Assembly: GCF_008630915.1 (NCBI RefSeq)
Contig: NZ_CP043909.1
Span: forward strand, 1,798,001 to 1,862,000
DNA from: Acinetobacter suaedae
GTDB taxonomy: Bacteria; Pseudomonadota; Gammaproteobacteria; Pseudomonadales; Moraxellaceae
Length of the DNA: 64,000 nucleotides
Direction of reading: 5' to 3'
Every line of letters starts with the position of its first letter. The first letter of the stretch is position 1. The translations under genes were made by a program, and so were the position numbers. This document shows positions 54,778-64,000 of this stretch, in pieces. Below the pieces are notes generated by a model. The model saw only the letters and a program-made list of their open reading frames with translations. It was not told where the DNA came from and did not search any database.

Positions 54778-55989
54778 TTATTTTTGGGTTGCCGTCTCAA
54801 GCTGATTCGGCAACCAATAAATCAAGATCAAACCGAACAGCACAATAAGGCCTGCACACAAGAAAATGGTTGCACCCGATAAAAGCGTCCAGTAATGTCC
54901 AGCCAACAAACTTCCAGATGCTACTCCCAAGCCCCACATTGTGCTATACAAAGCTTGCCCGCGCCCCTGTTGGCCCGCTGAAAAATTTTGGAAAATTACT
55001 TTCATCGCAATTAAATGAAACAAACCAAAGCTAAATGCATGTAAACATTGCGCCAATAATTGCCCCATATAGTTCGTTTCAAAGATTCCAACCAATAACC
55101 AACGTACACTTGTCATAATTAAACAAACAGCAACCAATATTCGCCATGAAAAACGACGAAAGAAAAGCTTATGGGCTACAGCAAACATGATGATTTCAGC
55201 AATAACACCGGTCGCCCATAAGCTTCCAATTTGTGTCGTACTGTAACCCACCTCATGTAAGTAATTACTATAAAAGCTATAAAATGGTGCCTGAGAAAAT
55301 AACAAAATAAATTCAATGGTAAAAAATGCTGCAATCATTGGTCGCTTTAATACTGGCCACAATGGTTCTAATTTTTCCTGTGAACTCGGTGCATGCTTAG
55401 GCTCTTGGATCGTAAATGACCATAAGAAAGCAAGAAATGAAATTGCTAGAAGTAAGATCGGCAACATTGATATTGGAATAACTTCAAGTAATGCCCCGAT
55501 GGCAAATACACCAACAATAAAGCCTACAGAACCCCATTTTCTCACTCGCCCATAAAGCTCTGCTCGCTTCTCTCCCAACCAAAATAATGTTACCCCTTCA
55601 AATTGGGCTAAAATTGCATTCTGAAAAAAACTAAAAATCAGCATCAACAACGCAACAGACTGAAAATTATTTGGAATAATAAAAATTAAAAACCAAATAC
55701 ACGCCTCCATCCACGTTGCAATTCGAACGAGAAGCATACGTCTACCCGATTTATCCGCAATCCAACCCCAAATCAATGGTGCAAAAAATCGAGTGATAAT
55801 CGCAATAGAAGACAAAATTCCTATTTCTTGGTAATCAAAGCCCTGATCTTGAAGATATAAATTCCAATAAGGCATAAACGTCCCCACGATCGCGTAGTAA
55901 AATAGATAAAAACCGCCTAATCGTGTTTGGATTGTAAGAAGTTGGGACAAGTTATAGACCTTCACATTTTCAATACACTGTCGTATCAA
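54778..55989 (-). CDS. MFS transporter of the LacY/HcaT-like group
   Basis: A 403-residue inner-membrane protein with about 12 hydrophobic segments. It has the N-terminal YYAIVGTFMPYWNLYLQ, the loop FAPLIWGWIADKSGRR, and the group motif GSVGFIVGVFAIG after LYGRVRKWG, seen in HcaT and nucleoside/oligosaccharide symporters. The substrate is unknown. It converges on the amidase gene with stop codons only two bases apart; this does not prove a shared role. The start is not firm: Met1 is preceded by an A+T-rich region with no clear ribosome binding site. Confidence 0.82.
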   Translation of the reverse strand: MIRQCIENVKVYNLSQLLTIQTRLGGFYLFYYAIVGTFMPYWNLYLQDQGFDYQEIGILSSIAIITRFFAPLIWGWIADKSGRRMLLVRIATWMEACIWFLIFIIPNNFQSVALLMLIFSFFQNAILAQFEGVTLFWLGEKRAELYGRVRKWGSVGFIVGVFAIGALLEVIPISMLPILLLAISFLAFLWSFTIQEPKHAPSSQEKLEPLWPVLKRPMIAAFFTIEFILLFSQAPFYSFYSNYLHEVGYSTTQIGSLWATGVIAEIIMFAVAHKLFFRRFSWRILVAVCLIMTSVRWLLVGIFETNYMGQLLAQCLHAFSFGLFHLIAMKVIFQNFSAGQQGRGQALYSTMWGLGVASGSLLAGHYWTLLSGATIFLCAGLIVLFGLILIYWLPNQLETATQK

Positions 55990-56273
55990 ATCATTTTGCT
56001 AAGCTGAGTCGTAAATTGTAGCGTAATCAAGCAATCAATAAATCAATTTAGCTAAAATATTTTAAATAAAAATAGTTCTAAGGGAAATAGTAATTAATGA
56101 TTAGAAAAATCATAAAATCAAGTAGAGAAAACGCATTAAAATTAGATGATGAATTTTAAAATACAGCACTTTTTTATATTTTAACAACCGTAAATCAATA
56201 TTTTAAAAATTAGAGATAAATATCGTTCTATCTCTAATTCATATAAATACCTTCTAATACAATATTATTTTAA
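55990..56273. other. A+T-rich intergenic region
   Basis: 284 bp between the MFS transporter and the lipoprotein gene. It is very A+T rich and shows no credible frame, terminator or operator. Confidence 0.45.
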
Positions 56274-56753
56274 TTAAGCCTCAGGCATTAACGAAGAATG
56301 ATGACTCGTAATTAGCCACTGTTTACCATTCCATTGGTAAGTATAACTATAGCGAGCTTTTACAGACTCTCCAGTTTTTGCAAAAGAAAAAGTATAGACC
56401 CCTGTATCCAATGCAGTATTACAACCAATATCAATAAATCGCGTTTCAATCTTTCCAGAAGGTGCATTTTCCATGAAATGCTTAAAATAATCTTCCTTTT
56501 CAGCAGGGGTAAATCTCAATTTATTAGATAAAGTTGGAAGTAAAACTGAGTCCTCAGCGTAAAGCTTTACAATGCTTTCAGGTTCTCCACTTTGTAAATC
56601 TTGATTCCATTTTTCAAATAATGCGCTAATTTCTTGATCATTTGTGCTTTTACATGCTTTTATTTGGTGTGCAGAATGATCATCAAACTTACCCATACTC
56701 ACACAACCTGATAAAACACCGCCAAATAACACAGAAACGTAAACCAGTTTCAA
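56274..56753 (-). CDS. Lipoprotein with SgcJ/CaMKII-association-like (NTF2 fold) domain
   Basis: A 159-residue predicted lipoprotein. The lipobox is GGVLSGC (Cys16), followed by an NTF2-like domain (about 40-157) with ISALFEKWNQDLQSGEPE, VKLYAEDSVLLPTLSNKLR and the C-terminal YSYTYQWNGKQWLITSHHSS, typical of the SgcJ/EcaC and DUF4440-type proteins. Catalytic role is unknown. It is probably anchored in the outer or inner membrane after signal peptidase II. No operon partner. Confidence 0.75.
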   Translation of the reverse strand: MKLVYVSVLFGGVLSGCVSMGKFDDHSAHQIKACKSTNDQEISALFEKWNQDLQSGEPESIVKLYAEDSVLLPTLSNKLRFTPAEKEDYFKHFMENAPSGKIETRFIDIGCNTALDTGVYTFSFAKTGESVKARYSYTYQWNGKQWLITSHHSSLMPEA

Positions 56754-57093
56754 TTTGTACCTCCTTATTGTTAAGTAATTATCTTATTCAATTCATAAAA
56801 TGGAACTTATATTTAGTTCATTTAATAAATCCTCCACATTTTACGTTTAGTTTTATATTCACAATTAGCATAAAATCTCTTTTTTGTTATTTATCTGTAT
56901 CAACTTAAATTACAATTAAATAAACTAAGACCACATAATATAAAATTCAATTATAGATATTAATTATTATATACATAGTATATTTAAATATATCGTATTT
57001 AGAATCATTATCTCTACTAACAATTCCTCACTTGTAGTTCTTTGTCAGTATTGGCAAGGTTACTACTAGTGAAATATCTGGAAATTGAAACAC
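56754..57093. other. A+T-rich divergent intergenic region
   Basis: 340 bp between the lipoprotein gene and the GltB-like gene, very A+T rich. It presumably holds both promoters; I cannot assign one. A frame of 88 codons through it has no support. Confidence 0.45.
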
Positions 57094-58764
57094 ATGGCGA
57101 GTCCAGCACAAGCTATACGACACAAACTACTTAATACTTTCTTTTCAAGACATTCGATTTGGTTCTTATGTATTTTTACCGCTTTAACGATTACATGGTT
57201 CAAGATCACCCACACCCCGCATACCATTTATTATTTTATATCTGATACTTTGCTTAACGGCTTATGGTTAGTGACAGGGATCCTCACCCTTGTTGGTTTA
57301 TATGATTTACTACAAAAGAAGCATGCCATTTTAAGAAACTATCCAATCCTCGGACACTTTCGTTTTATTTTTGAAGATGTTCGTCCTGAAATTCGACAAT
57401 ACTTTATTGAAGCCGATCAGGATGCGCTGCCTTTTTCACGAATGCAACGAAGCCTCGTCTATCAACGCTCTAAAAATGAAAATGCAGATAAACCCTTTGG
57501 TTCTATTATTGATGTTTATGAACCTAATTATCGCTTTATCGTTCACTCAATTACGCCTTGTCCACCAGCTGATCCCAAAACCTTTCGTGTAGATATCGGG
57601 AATGCACAATGTAGCCAGCCTTATAGTGCTTCTATCATGAACATCTCCGCAATGAGTTTTGGTAGTTTGAGTGCAAATGCAATTCGTGCTCTAAATCAAG
57701 GTGCTCGATTAGGTAATTTTTATCACGATACAGGCGAAGGAAGCTTGAGTCCGTATCATCTAGAAAATGGTGGTGATATTGTTTGGCAAATCGCCAGTGG
57801 TTATTTCGGTTGTCGTACAGCCGAAGGTTTATTCGATCCTGAGAAATTTGCTCAGCAAGCTAAAAAACCACAAATCAAAATGATTGAGGTTAAACTTTCT
57901 CAAGGTGCTAAACCTGGTCACGGTGGCATCCTACCAAAACATAAAATCACTGAAGAAATTGCACGTATTCGTGGTATTTCTAGGGAACATGATTGCGTTT
58001 CTCCTTCGAAACATCCAAGTTTCAACACCCCAATTGAAATGATGCATTTCATTCAGCAACTTCGAGAACTTTCAGGCGGAAAACCAGTTGGATTTAAGTT
58101 GTGTATTGGTCAGCCATGGCAATTTATGAGTATCGTAAAAGCAATGCTAGAAACTAAGATTGTTCCTGATTTTGTCGTTATCGATGGCTCTGAAGGTGGA
58201 ACAGGCGCAGCACCAATTGAATTTAGTGATCACATAGGAACACCTTTACGTGAAGGCTTGCGTTTCGTGCACAACACACTTGTTGGCGCAGGTTTACGTA
58301 ATCAGGTTAAAATTGGGGCGAGTGGAAAGATCATCAGTGCTTTTGATATTGCCAGCACTTTTGCCCTCGGAGCGGATTGGGTGAATTCAGCGCGGGGCTT
58401 CATGTTTGCCGTAGGTTGTATCCAAGCTCAAAGCTGTCACACAAATCAATGCCCAGTAGGAGTCGCCACGCAAGATCCTGACCGCCAAAAAGCCATTCAT
58501 GTACCAAGCAAAGCAGAACGCGTATTTAATTTCCATAAAAATACACTGCATGCCCTTTCTGAAATGATTGCCGCAGCAGGCTTACAACACCCTTCAGACA
58601 TTAAGGCTCATCATTTGGCACAACGCATGAATGATCGTGAAATCAAAAACTATGCACAAACCCATTTCTTCTTAAAAGAAAATGAGTTACTGCAAGATGA
58701 TTTACATGATGATGAGAACTTTTATTATCGCATGTGGAAAATGGCAGATGCTAAAAGCTTTTAA
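57094..58764 (+). CDS. FMN-binding glutamate synthase-family protein
   Basis: A 556-residue protein. Two N-terminal hydrophobic segments (about 25-45 and 55-75) probably anchor it in the membrane. The rest is a GltS-type FMN barrel: SMSFGSLSANAIRALN, DTGEGSLSPYH, VKLSQGAKPGHGGILP, GSEGGTGAAP, and a Cys cluster AQSCHTNQCPVGVATQDP that could bind a 3Fe-4S cluster. It lacks the amidotransferase domain, so it is not full glutamate synthase; its role is unknown. The earlier TTG at 57085 is unlikely; the ATG at 57094 is preferred. Confidence 0.85.
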   Translation: MASPAQAIRHKLLNTFFSRHSIWFLCIFTALTITWFKITHTPHTIYYFISDTLLNGLWLVTGILTLVGLYDLLQKKHAILRNYPILGHFRFIFEDVRPEIRQYFIEADQDALPFSRMQRSLVYQRSKNENADKPFGSIIDVYEPNYRFIVHSITPCPPADPKTFRVDIGNAQCSQPYSASIMNISAMSFGSLSANAIRALNQGARLGNFYHDTGEGSLSPYHLENGGDIVWQIASGYFGCRTAEGLFDPEKFAQQAKKPQIKMIEVKLSQGAKPGHGGILPKHKITEEIARIRGISREHDCVSPSKHPSFNTPIEMMHFIQQLRELSGGKPVGFKLCIGQPWQFMSIVKAMLETKIVPDFVVIDGSEGGTGAAPIEFSDHIGTPLREGLRFVHNTLVGAGLRNQVKIGASGKIISAFDIASTFALGADWVNSARGFMFAVGCIQAQSCHTNQCPVGVATQDPDRQKAIHVPSKAERVFNFHKNTLHALSEMIAAAGLQHPSDIKAHHLAQRMNDREIKNYAQTHFFLKENELLQDDLHDDENFYYRMWKMADAKSF

Positions 58765-58781
58765 TTTAAGTTGATTAATAA

Positions 58782-58809
58782 AAATCACCACTAATAATAG
58801 TGGTGATTT
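58782..58809. terminator. Hairpin overlapping the hydrolase 3' end
   Basis: aaatcaccacta/tagtggtgattt, a 12-bp perfect stem with loop ataa, includes the last codons and stop of the convergent hydrolase gene. It serves the GltB-like gene and perhaps both. Confidence 0.7.
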
Positions 58810-59819
58810 GGTTTTGCATGCAGAAATGCTGGAATTAATCCTGTTAATGCCGCACGAATATCAGCACGCTCATTGATCAATTGATGTGAGCCTTCCTCTA
58901 GCATTAATAAAGTCTGTAACCTAAATTTACGGCGAATATACTCAATGTTGTATCGCCAATCTACAGTCTGATCCAGTGCACCTTGTGCTAACCACACAGG
59001 AATACGACAAGCTGGTCGCTGCTCCATTTCTAGCATCCATTTTGACATCGCAAGTATCCAATCCATCCCCATCATACGAGGTTGTAACGGATCTTTGAGC
59101 CGGATAAAACGCAAAAACTCTGGATTATGATTATTACGACGAAAATGACGTGGTACTTGGCTTTTAATACGACGAATGATGCCTAAGCCCACAGAATTGT
59201 GCCACCAAGCTGTTTTTGCAGGTCGAATTAATGGCGATAACAACAATACTCGGTCTACGATTGGATCTTCTCGGCGTTCCGCAAATTCTAATAAGTGATG
59301 CATCCAAATTGCCCCACCCGTACTTTGACCAATACCCAACCAAGGTTTAGGTAATTGTTGTACATCACGCACGGCATCATAGACAGCATGAAGTACTTGT
59401 TGGTAGTGATCAAAATTTTGGATGCTGGCAGCAGAACCATCACTTAAACCATGTCCAGGCAAATCATAAGTCAGTACACTAAAACCCTGATCAAGAATCT
59501 CTTTAATAATGGGTTGATAGATACCACTATGCTCCAAATAACCATGTAATAAACACACGGTACCCTGCACATTGTCTTGTAAAGGTTGAAAAACTTGTAC
59601 ATGTAAACGAAATAGAGGCATTTCCACATAACCTTGCCAATGCTTACATTCAAGTGAATCCAACCCATACAATTTACGATAAGCTAAAAGTGCTTTTGGC
59701 GGTTCAATCGTTTTATTCAAATCTAACACCTCTAGTAGCTGAGGTGTTGTCTCGCGATTAGGAACAGGTAAATCAAGTTGCTTTAAAATTGTCGGATTTA
59801 GGAAAGGAATATTTGACAT
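58791..59819 (-). CDS. Alpha/beta hydrolase (monoacylglycerol lipase-like)
   Basis: A 342-residue soluble hydrolase. It has the HG loop CLLHGYLEHSG, the nucleophile elbow GIGQSTGGA (Ser in GQSTG), and downstream Asp and His in QGALDQTVDW and LEEGSHQLIN, the serine hydrolase triad. The ATG at 59819 shares a base with the stop of the upstream YdcF-like gene (TAATG), and GGGAG precedes it; a TTG at 59837 is less likely. Its substrate may be a lipid, but this is not shown by sequence. Confidence 0.85.
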   Translation of the reverse strand: MSNIPFLNPTILKQLDLPVPNRETTPQLLEVLDLNKTIEPPKALLAYRKLYGLDSLECKHWQGYVEMPLFRLHVQVFQPLQDNVQGTVCLLHGYLEHSGIYQPIIKEILDQGFSVLTYDLPGHGLSDGSAASIQNFDHYQQVLHAVYDAVRDVQQLPKPWLGIGQSTGGAIWMHHLLEFAERREDPIVDRVLLLSPLIRPAKTAWWHNSVGLGIIRRIKSQVPRHFRRNNHNPEFLRFIRLKDPLQPRMMGMDWILAMSKWMLEMEQRPACRIPVWLAQGALDQTVDWRYNIEYIRRKFRLQTLLMLEEGSHQLINERADIRAALTGLIPAFLHAKPNHHYY

Positions 59820-60943
59820 TATGGTATCTCCCGACAATCACTTGAACCAAACAGAACATCACGAATCGTGGCAAGCAACTCATAATTTGCACGTCGACTA
59901 TGATCATAATTCTTTTCACTTGGACGCCAGCTTGTTAATTTCGTTGGCATCGGCGCAACGACAGGAACCGTTTCGATCCCATTCAATGCAAATAAACGCC
60001 GCGTTCTTGGCATGTGATATTCATCCGTAATAAGAATGACTTTAGGAGCACCACCTTTCTTCTGAAGAAGTAAAGAGCTAAAACGCGAGTTTTCACAAGT
60101 GTTCATACTTCTATTTTCTAATAATTTTGCTTTAATGCCACGCTCTTCTAACCAAGCTTGCATATAAGGCGCTTCCACACCACTCAGTACAATAGGCAAA
60201 TCATATTGTTTTTCAACTTCCAACGTACGCTCTAAACGCAGCCTCGTATAATTATTTACAACAATATCTTTACCATTTTCACCAAGTGTTAAACCACCAC
60301 CTAAAACAACAATCGCATAAGGCTGATTTGTATCTTTAGAATCAATCATTTCTTGTTTATTCTTTTTCGATTCATGCAAATCCTTACTCAGCGATGATTC
60401 TTGTTCCTTATTTACGGGTAGAGGCACTGGATAAGTATTAAGAAAATCTACATATGCATCAATTAAGGCTCGATTATCAGAAATACGATGCTCTAAAAAA
60501 CTCAATGGACTGCTTGCAGCTGACTCATCCTCTTGTACATGCTCCAATGCCTCTGCTGCAATAATTGGCTTTTGATTTACTTGTTCAGGTTCTTTGTCTT
60601 GCTCTTCAACAATGAGTTTTTGCAACAATTGATAGCGAACTTGCAGAATTCTAAGCTCTTCCGAGTCAGGTTCTTTTTCACCTTCCTCCAGCAATTGTAG
60701 GTAAGCTTGTCTGGCAATCCATAAATTTGAACCAGGCTCTAGACTCTCATGCTCACTCAAAGCTGCTGATTTCTGACTTTCAGCAGCAGTCTCATTAACA
60801 TTAAATGAAACAAAGTGGTTTAAGCCCTTAACCATTACTTGCGAATAAAAAGGTGAATATAAAAAAAGCACAAAACAGCCCAATAGCACGAAAAGTATAG
60901 TAATTACTCGCACTAAACTGACCATCCAATGCACTTTTTTCAT
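59819..60943 (-). CDS. YdcF/ElyC-family membrane protein with long acidic insert
   Basis: A 374-residue protein. One N-terminal transmembrane segment (about 10-32) is followed by a long charged, Glu/Lys-rich region (about 55-210) and a C-terminal DUF218 (YdcF/SanA-like) domain (about 210-365) with YAIVVLGGGLTLGENG, LPIVLSGVEAP, ENRSMNTCENS and VILITDEYHMPRTRRLF. Family members such as ElyC are linked to envelope polysaccharide carrier metabolism. Its neighbour murB makes that setting plausible. The ATG at 60943 directly follows AGGAG; an upstream TTG is less likely. Confidence 0.82.
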   Translation of the reverse strand: MKKVHWMVSLVRVITILFVLLGCFVLFLYSPFYSQVMVKGLNHFVSFNVNETAAESQKSAALSEHESLEPGSNLWIARQAYLQLLEEGEKEPDSEELRILQVRYQLLQKLIVEEQDKEPEQVNQKPIIAAEALEHVQEDESAASSPLSFLEHRISDNRALIDAYVDFLNTYPVPLPVNKEQESSLSKDLHESKKNKQEMIDSKDTNQPYAIVVLGGGLTLGENGKDIVVNNYTRLRLERTLEVEKQYDLPIVLSGVEAPYMQAWLEERGIKAKLLENRSMNTCENSRFSSLLLQKKGGAPKVILITDEYHMPRTRRLFALNGIETVPVVAPMPTKLTSWRPSEKNYDHSRRANYELLATIRDVLFGSSDCREIP

Positions 60944-60951
60944 ATATCTCC

Positions 60952-61986
60952 TCAACTCTGATGTGATTGAATTAAACCATGTTCACTGTACAGCACAGGT
61001 TCAGGTTCTAACTGAATGCCAAATTTATGTTTAACTTCATTCTGTACCGCTTGGTAAGTATGTTGAACATCAACCAATGTAGCATCAGAGTAATTTACCA
61101 ATACCAATGCTTGCTTATGGAACATTCCCACAGGACCAAGTCGTTTTCCCTTCCAACCTGCCTGATCGATTAACCAGCCTGCTGCAACTTTAACACTGCT
61201 ATTGCTTTGAGGATAATGTGGAATGTTTGGGAATTGTTGAGTAATTTTGTCAAATTCAACTTGTGTTAAAATCGGGTTTTTGAAAAAACTACCAACGTTT
61301 GGGAATTCTTTAGGATCTGGTAGCTTACTTTGACGTATATGAATGACTTGATTCTGCAAGTTCTCAGCCGTCAGTTCATCTCCTACAGCCTGTTTGAGAT
61401 CACCGTAGCTTAGCTTGAGCTCCGCATGCTTTAATAATCTAAAAATAACACTCACGATAATATAACGCTGAGGATAATCTTTAAAAATACTATGGCGATA
61501 AGAAAAGTGGCAGTCACAAGCAGCAATCGTGTCAAATTGCTTAAGTTCACGATCATAGACTTGAACAGATTCAATAAACTCACCCACCTCCACACCATAA
61601 GCACCAATATTCTGCACTGGCGAAGCACCCACCAAACCTGGAATTAAAGCAAGATTCTGTAGGCCAAACCAATTTTGCTTGGTGCTATATAATACAAAAT
61701 CGTGCCAAACTTGACCTGCACCAACTTTCACTGTGACGGTTTGATCATCTTCGCCCAGCACCGTTATACCTTGAATATTCAGGTGAATTACCAAAGCGCG
61801 AATATGTTGTGGAAGTAGTAAATTACTCCCCCCAGACAAAATAAGAACATTTAAATGTTCTTGTTCCGCAAATGCCAAAGCCTCAACAATCTCACTCGAC
61901 TGATTAATTTGAACATAATGAGAAGCAATTACATCAAGATTTAAGGTGTTTAAATGTTGGAGTTGAACCTGTTGTTTTACTTGCAT
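60952..61986 (-). CDS. murB: UDP-N-acetylenolpyruvoylglucosamine reductase
   Basis: A 344-residue FAD enzyme giving UDP-MurNAc from UDP-GlcNAc-enolpyruvate in peptidoglycan synthesis. The type I MurB layout is clear: [13 protein letters not shown] start, [43 protein letters not shown], and [12 protein letters not shown] with the Ser catalytic region. A TTG at 62010 extends the frame, but the ATG at 61986 is the normal start. It overlaps nothing; the LMW phosphatase ends 17 bp upstream. Confidence 0.95.
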   Translation of the reverse strand: MQVKQQVQLQHLNTLNLDVIASHYVQINQSSEIVEALAFAEQEHLNVLILSGGSNLLLPQHIRALVIHLNIQGITVLGEDDQTVTVKVGAGQVWHDFVLYSTKQNWFGLQNLALIPGLVGASPVQNIGAYGVEVGEFIESVQVYDRELKQFDTIAACDCHFSYRHSIFKDYPQRYIIVSVIFRLLKHAELKLSYGDLKQAVGDELTAENLQNQVIHIRQSKLPDPKEFPNVGSFFKNPILTQVEFDKITQQFPNIPHYPQSNSSVKVAAGWLIDQAGWKGKRLGPVGMFHKQALVLVNYSDATLVDVQHTYQAVQNEVKHKFGIQLEPEPVLYSEHGLIQSHQS

Positions 61987-62002
61987 ATGACATTTAACCT
62001 TA

Positions 62003-62515
62003 TTACACAACGCTCATTTGTTCTTTTAAAAAGTGTACCCATGCTTGGCTGCTAGACTCACATTGATCAAGCACACGCTCAAAACCATCAGCTCCACCAT
62101 AGTACGGGTCTGGAACTGCCTGTTGGTTATATTGAGGATCATGTTCACTCATTAAAGCAATTTTTGCTCGAATATTATGTTCACCGAACTGGCTGACAGC
62201 CTTGACCATAAACGACTGAATATTCTCAAAATTCTCATAATCCATTGCTAAAATCAAATCAAACTCAAGAAAATCATTTAGGCACATTTGCCGCGCTCTC
62301 AATGCTGAAAGATCATAGCCTCGCTGCATTGCATGTTGTTGACTTCGACGATCTGGTGCTTTATTCGGATGATAGTTGCTTGTACCAGCAGAATCGACAA
62401 TTACATTTAAGCCATGCGCATCACAATAATGTCTGAAAACAACTTCTGCTGTTGGGGAACGGCAAATATTTCCTAAACAGACACACAACACCTTATAGGG
62501 CGTTTTAGATGGCAT
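62003..62515 (-). CDS. Low-molecular-weight protein tyrosine phosphatase
   Basis: A 170-residue LMW-PTP with the complete active-site loop [13 protein letters not shown] (Cys12 and Arg18 by the family) and the general acid in PDPYYGG. Such enzymes dephosphorylate BY-kinases of capsule export (Wzb) or act on other targets. No capsule kinase is in view, so the substrate is unknown. A GTG at 62521 could start the frame, but the ATG at 62515 after GAGG is better. It precedes murB. Confidence 0.92.
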   Translation of the reverse strand: MPSKTPYKVLCVCLGNICRSPTAEVVFRHYCDAHGLNVIVDSAGTSNYHPNKAPDRRSQQHAMQRGYDLSALRARQMCLNDFLEFDLILAMDYENFENIQSFMVKAVSQFGEHNIRAKIALMSEHDPQYNQQAVPDPYYGGADGFERVLDQCESSSQAWVHFLKEQMSVV

Positions 62516-62736
62516 AATCACCTCAGAGCTATACAGTCAAATAGCGTCTTATCTTAATTTATTTGTGTACTGAAACCTATAGCAATATCATATAAAAATG
62601 TTGTACTTATTGGGTTTTGTTAACATTTTAACGATGCTTTTGAACTATGTCAGATACGCATAGAGAAATACTGACAATTATAAATATGCGTGGCAGAATG
62701 AAAATTATCAAATCCCCCAAGCATAAGGATACAAGT

Positions 62737-63897
62737 ATGAACTCGTTTCAATTTCAGACCGTTTCCAATATTATTTCAGGCTTGGGCTCTATCAATGAAC
62801 TCAGCAATATCCTTCTCTCGGGAAAGTATCATAAAGCACTTTTAGTCACTGATCAGGGAATGATTCAGCATCAGCTTCACTTACCTATCCTAAAAATTTT
62901 AGATCAAATTGGATTGGACTATATTATTTATTCAGATATACAAGCCGACCCTCCAGAACACCTTGTATTAGAAGCAGTTGAGTTCGCCAAACAGGAGAAG
63001 ATTGATGTTGTGATCGGTTTTGGGGGTGGCAGCTCTATGGATGTCGCAAAATTAATTGCACTACTCGCACACCCACAACAACAGCAACATCTCACTGAGA
63101 TTTATGGAATAAATCAGGCAAAGGCACCTCGTTTGGCTTTAATCCTTGTTCCGACTACAGCTGGCACAGGCTCAGAAGTCACGCCTATTTCAATTGTTAC
63201 TACTGGTACAACCACCAAAATGGGCGTTGTCTCACCTATTCTTTATGCTGATGTGGCAATTTTAGATGCAACATTTACCCAAGCATTGCCAGCACATATC
63301 ACTGCCGCAACAGGAATAGATGCAATGGTACATGCGATAGAAGCCTACACATCACAGATTAAAAAGAATTTCTATGCGGATATGTTAGCTAAAAATGCAT
63401 TATTATTACTCAATAATAATTTGGCGAAAGTACTTAAGAATGGATCTGATCTCGAGGCACGTCAAAATATGTTGGTAGGTTCAATGCTGGCTGGTCAAGC
63501 ATTTGCTAATGCACCTGTGGGTGCAGTGCATGCCTTAGCATATCCATTAGGTGGACATTTTCATCTTTCACACGGCCATACTAACGCACTCGTTCTTGTT
63601 GAAGTTCTAAAGTTCAACGCGCCAAAAGCGAAACAATATTATGCTGAATTAATGCAACTATTAGATCCTCGAAGCACAGGCTGTACCGACGGCCTATGTG
63701 ATTTGTTCATTGATCATATGCAAAATCATTTAGACCACAGTGGTTTGACATTAAAACTTAAAGACTTAAATATTGCAGAGTCACAATTAGCACAACTTGC
63801 AAAAGATGCGATGTTACAAACTCGATTATTGCAAAATAATCCTAGAGAGATGACAGAACAAGACGCTTTACAAATTTATCAGGCGATTTATGCATGA
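62737..63897 (+). CDS. Iron-containing alcohol dehydrogenase
   Basis: A 386-residue enzyme of the group III alcohol dehydrogenase family. It has the nucleotide loop GFGGGSSMDVAKL, metal ligands in TGIDAMVHAIEAY (Asp and His) and in GAVHALAYPLGGHFHLSHGHTNA (several His; split by conserved residues), and N-terminal FQTVSNIISGLGS. The substrate cannot be told. The frame starts 30 codons earlier, but the ATG at 62737 (MNSFQFQ) with AAGGA before it is preferred. Its stop overlaps the next gene's start (ATGA). Confidence 0.9.
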   Translation: MNSFQFQTVSNIISGLGSINELSNILLSGKYHKALLVTDQGMIQHQLHLPILKILDQIGLDYIIYSDIQADPPEHLVLEAVEFAKQEKIDVVIGFGGGSSMDVAKLIALLAHPQQQQHLTEIYGINQAKAPRLALILVPTTAGTGSEVTPISIVTTGTTTKMGVVSPILYADVAILDATFTQALPAHITAATGIDAMVHAIEAYTSQIKKNFYADMLAKNALLLLNNNLAKVLKNGSDLEARQNMLVGSMLAGQAFANAPVGAVHALAYPLGGHFHLSHGHTNALVLVEVLKFNAPKAKQYYAELMQLLDPRSTGCTDGLCDLFIDHMQNHLDHSGLTLKLKDLNIAESQLAQLAKDAMLQTRLLQNNPREMTEQDALQIYQAIYA

Positions 63898-64000
63898 GTA
63901 AACCAACTTTAAGAACACGTGAACAATTTAAATTCTTTTTTAACATTCAAACACGTTGGGCCGATAATGATATTTATGGTCATGTGAATAATGTGACCTA
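63894..64000 (+). CDS. Acyl-CoA thioesterase-like hotdog protein, N-terminal part (runs off the right edge)
   Basis: About 35 residues visible: MSKPTLRTREQFKFFF, then IQTRWADNDIYGHVNN, which has the Asp-containing motif of 4HBT hotdog thioesterases (YbgC-like: W-x-D-x-D-x-x-G-H-V-N). Its ATG overlaps the stop of the alcohol dehydrogenase by 4 bp, so the two are co-translated. The C-terminal half, and therefore length and substrate, lie outside the window. Confidence 0.75.
   Translation, partial: MSKPTLRTREQFKFFFNIQTRWADNDIYGHVNNVT

Noticed and set aside
56642..56908. 88-codon plus-strand frame over the lipoprotein promoter region
   Set aside because: A+T-rich, antisense to the lipoprotein start, and without a start signal or recognisable domain.
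1..64000. tRNA or rRNA genes, IS elements, integrase, CRISPR arrays
   Set aside because: None was seen by eye: no cloverleaf with a conserved T-arm, no transposase-like protein and no regularly spaced repeats.

Overview
The window is a chromosomal segment from an A+T-rich gammaproteobacterium, almost certainly an Acinetobacter. This rests on an alkane hydroxylase gene (alkM-type) divergent from an AraC-type alkR, a fused moaC-moaB gene, the aroQ-accB-accC order and the overall protein character. Species cannot be fixed from sequence alone. I saw no rRNA or tRNA genes, IS elements, CRISPR arrays or prophage genes; the region reads as core chromosome with metabolic modules.

Layout. (1) 1-1.4 kb: 5' end of alkM and its regulator alkR. 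(2) 1.4-12.4 kb: a long leftward envelope and translation cluster pyrH-frr-uppS-cdsA-dxr-rseP-bamA-skp-lpxD-fabZ-lpxA, preceded by rimO. (3) 14.1-16.7 kb: rightward ntrB-ntrC nitrogen two-component system, then a TetR regulator and argF. (4) 18.7-24.1 kb: a phosphatase-like gene, ispF, a secreted hypothetical, a dadA-type D-amino acid dehydrogenase behind a tandem glycine riboswitch, a hypothetical and fumC. (5) 24.3-29.7 kb: a GalE-like gene with a substituted catalytic Lys, the tusDCBE sulfur relay operon, an EamA transporter divergent from a MocR-type regulator, and an HxlR regulator. (6) 29.8-36.4 kb: molybdenum cofactor genes moaA-moaD-moaE-moaCB-moeA and a large molybdopterin oxidoreductase. 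(7) 36.7-38.1 kb: dsdA. (8) 38.1-49.6 kb: nitrate/nitrite assimilation, with a leftward operon (transporter, nirB, NirD-FAD fusion reductase, nasA, mobA) divergent from nasT-nasS. (9) 50.3-52.6 kb: aroQ-accB-accC. (10) 52.6-64 kb: amidase, MFS transporter, lipoprotein, GltB-like protein, a leftward cluster of low-Mr tyrosine phosphatase, murB, YdcF-like protein and hydrolase, and an iron alcohol dehydrogenase coupled to a thioesterase cut by the right edge.

The best integrated story is nitrogen. NtrB/NtrC, a pair of divergent sigma-54 (-24/-12) promoters in the nas intergenic region, and NasS/NasT all lie in one window. The predicted transporter leader starts immediately at a hairpin with an A1/G4 hexaloop, followed by a second such hairpin that overlaps a terminator-like hairpin. 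That is the layout expected for an ANTAR (NasT) antitermination target. The molybdenum cofactor genes and mobA supply the cofactor for NasA.

I found no system that I would call undescribed. The most notable points are the nas leader architecture, the glycine riboswitch on a dadA homolog, the NirD-FAD fusion in an operon with no separate nirD, the His-rich MoaE tail, altered catalytic motifs in two enzymes, and several palindromic operator candidates. All functions are inferred from sequence motifs; nothing was computed or searched.
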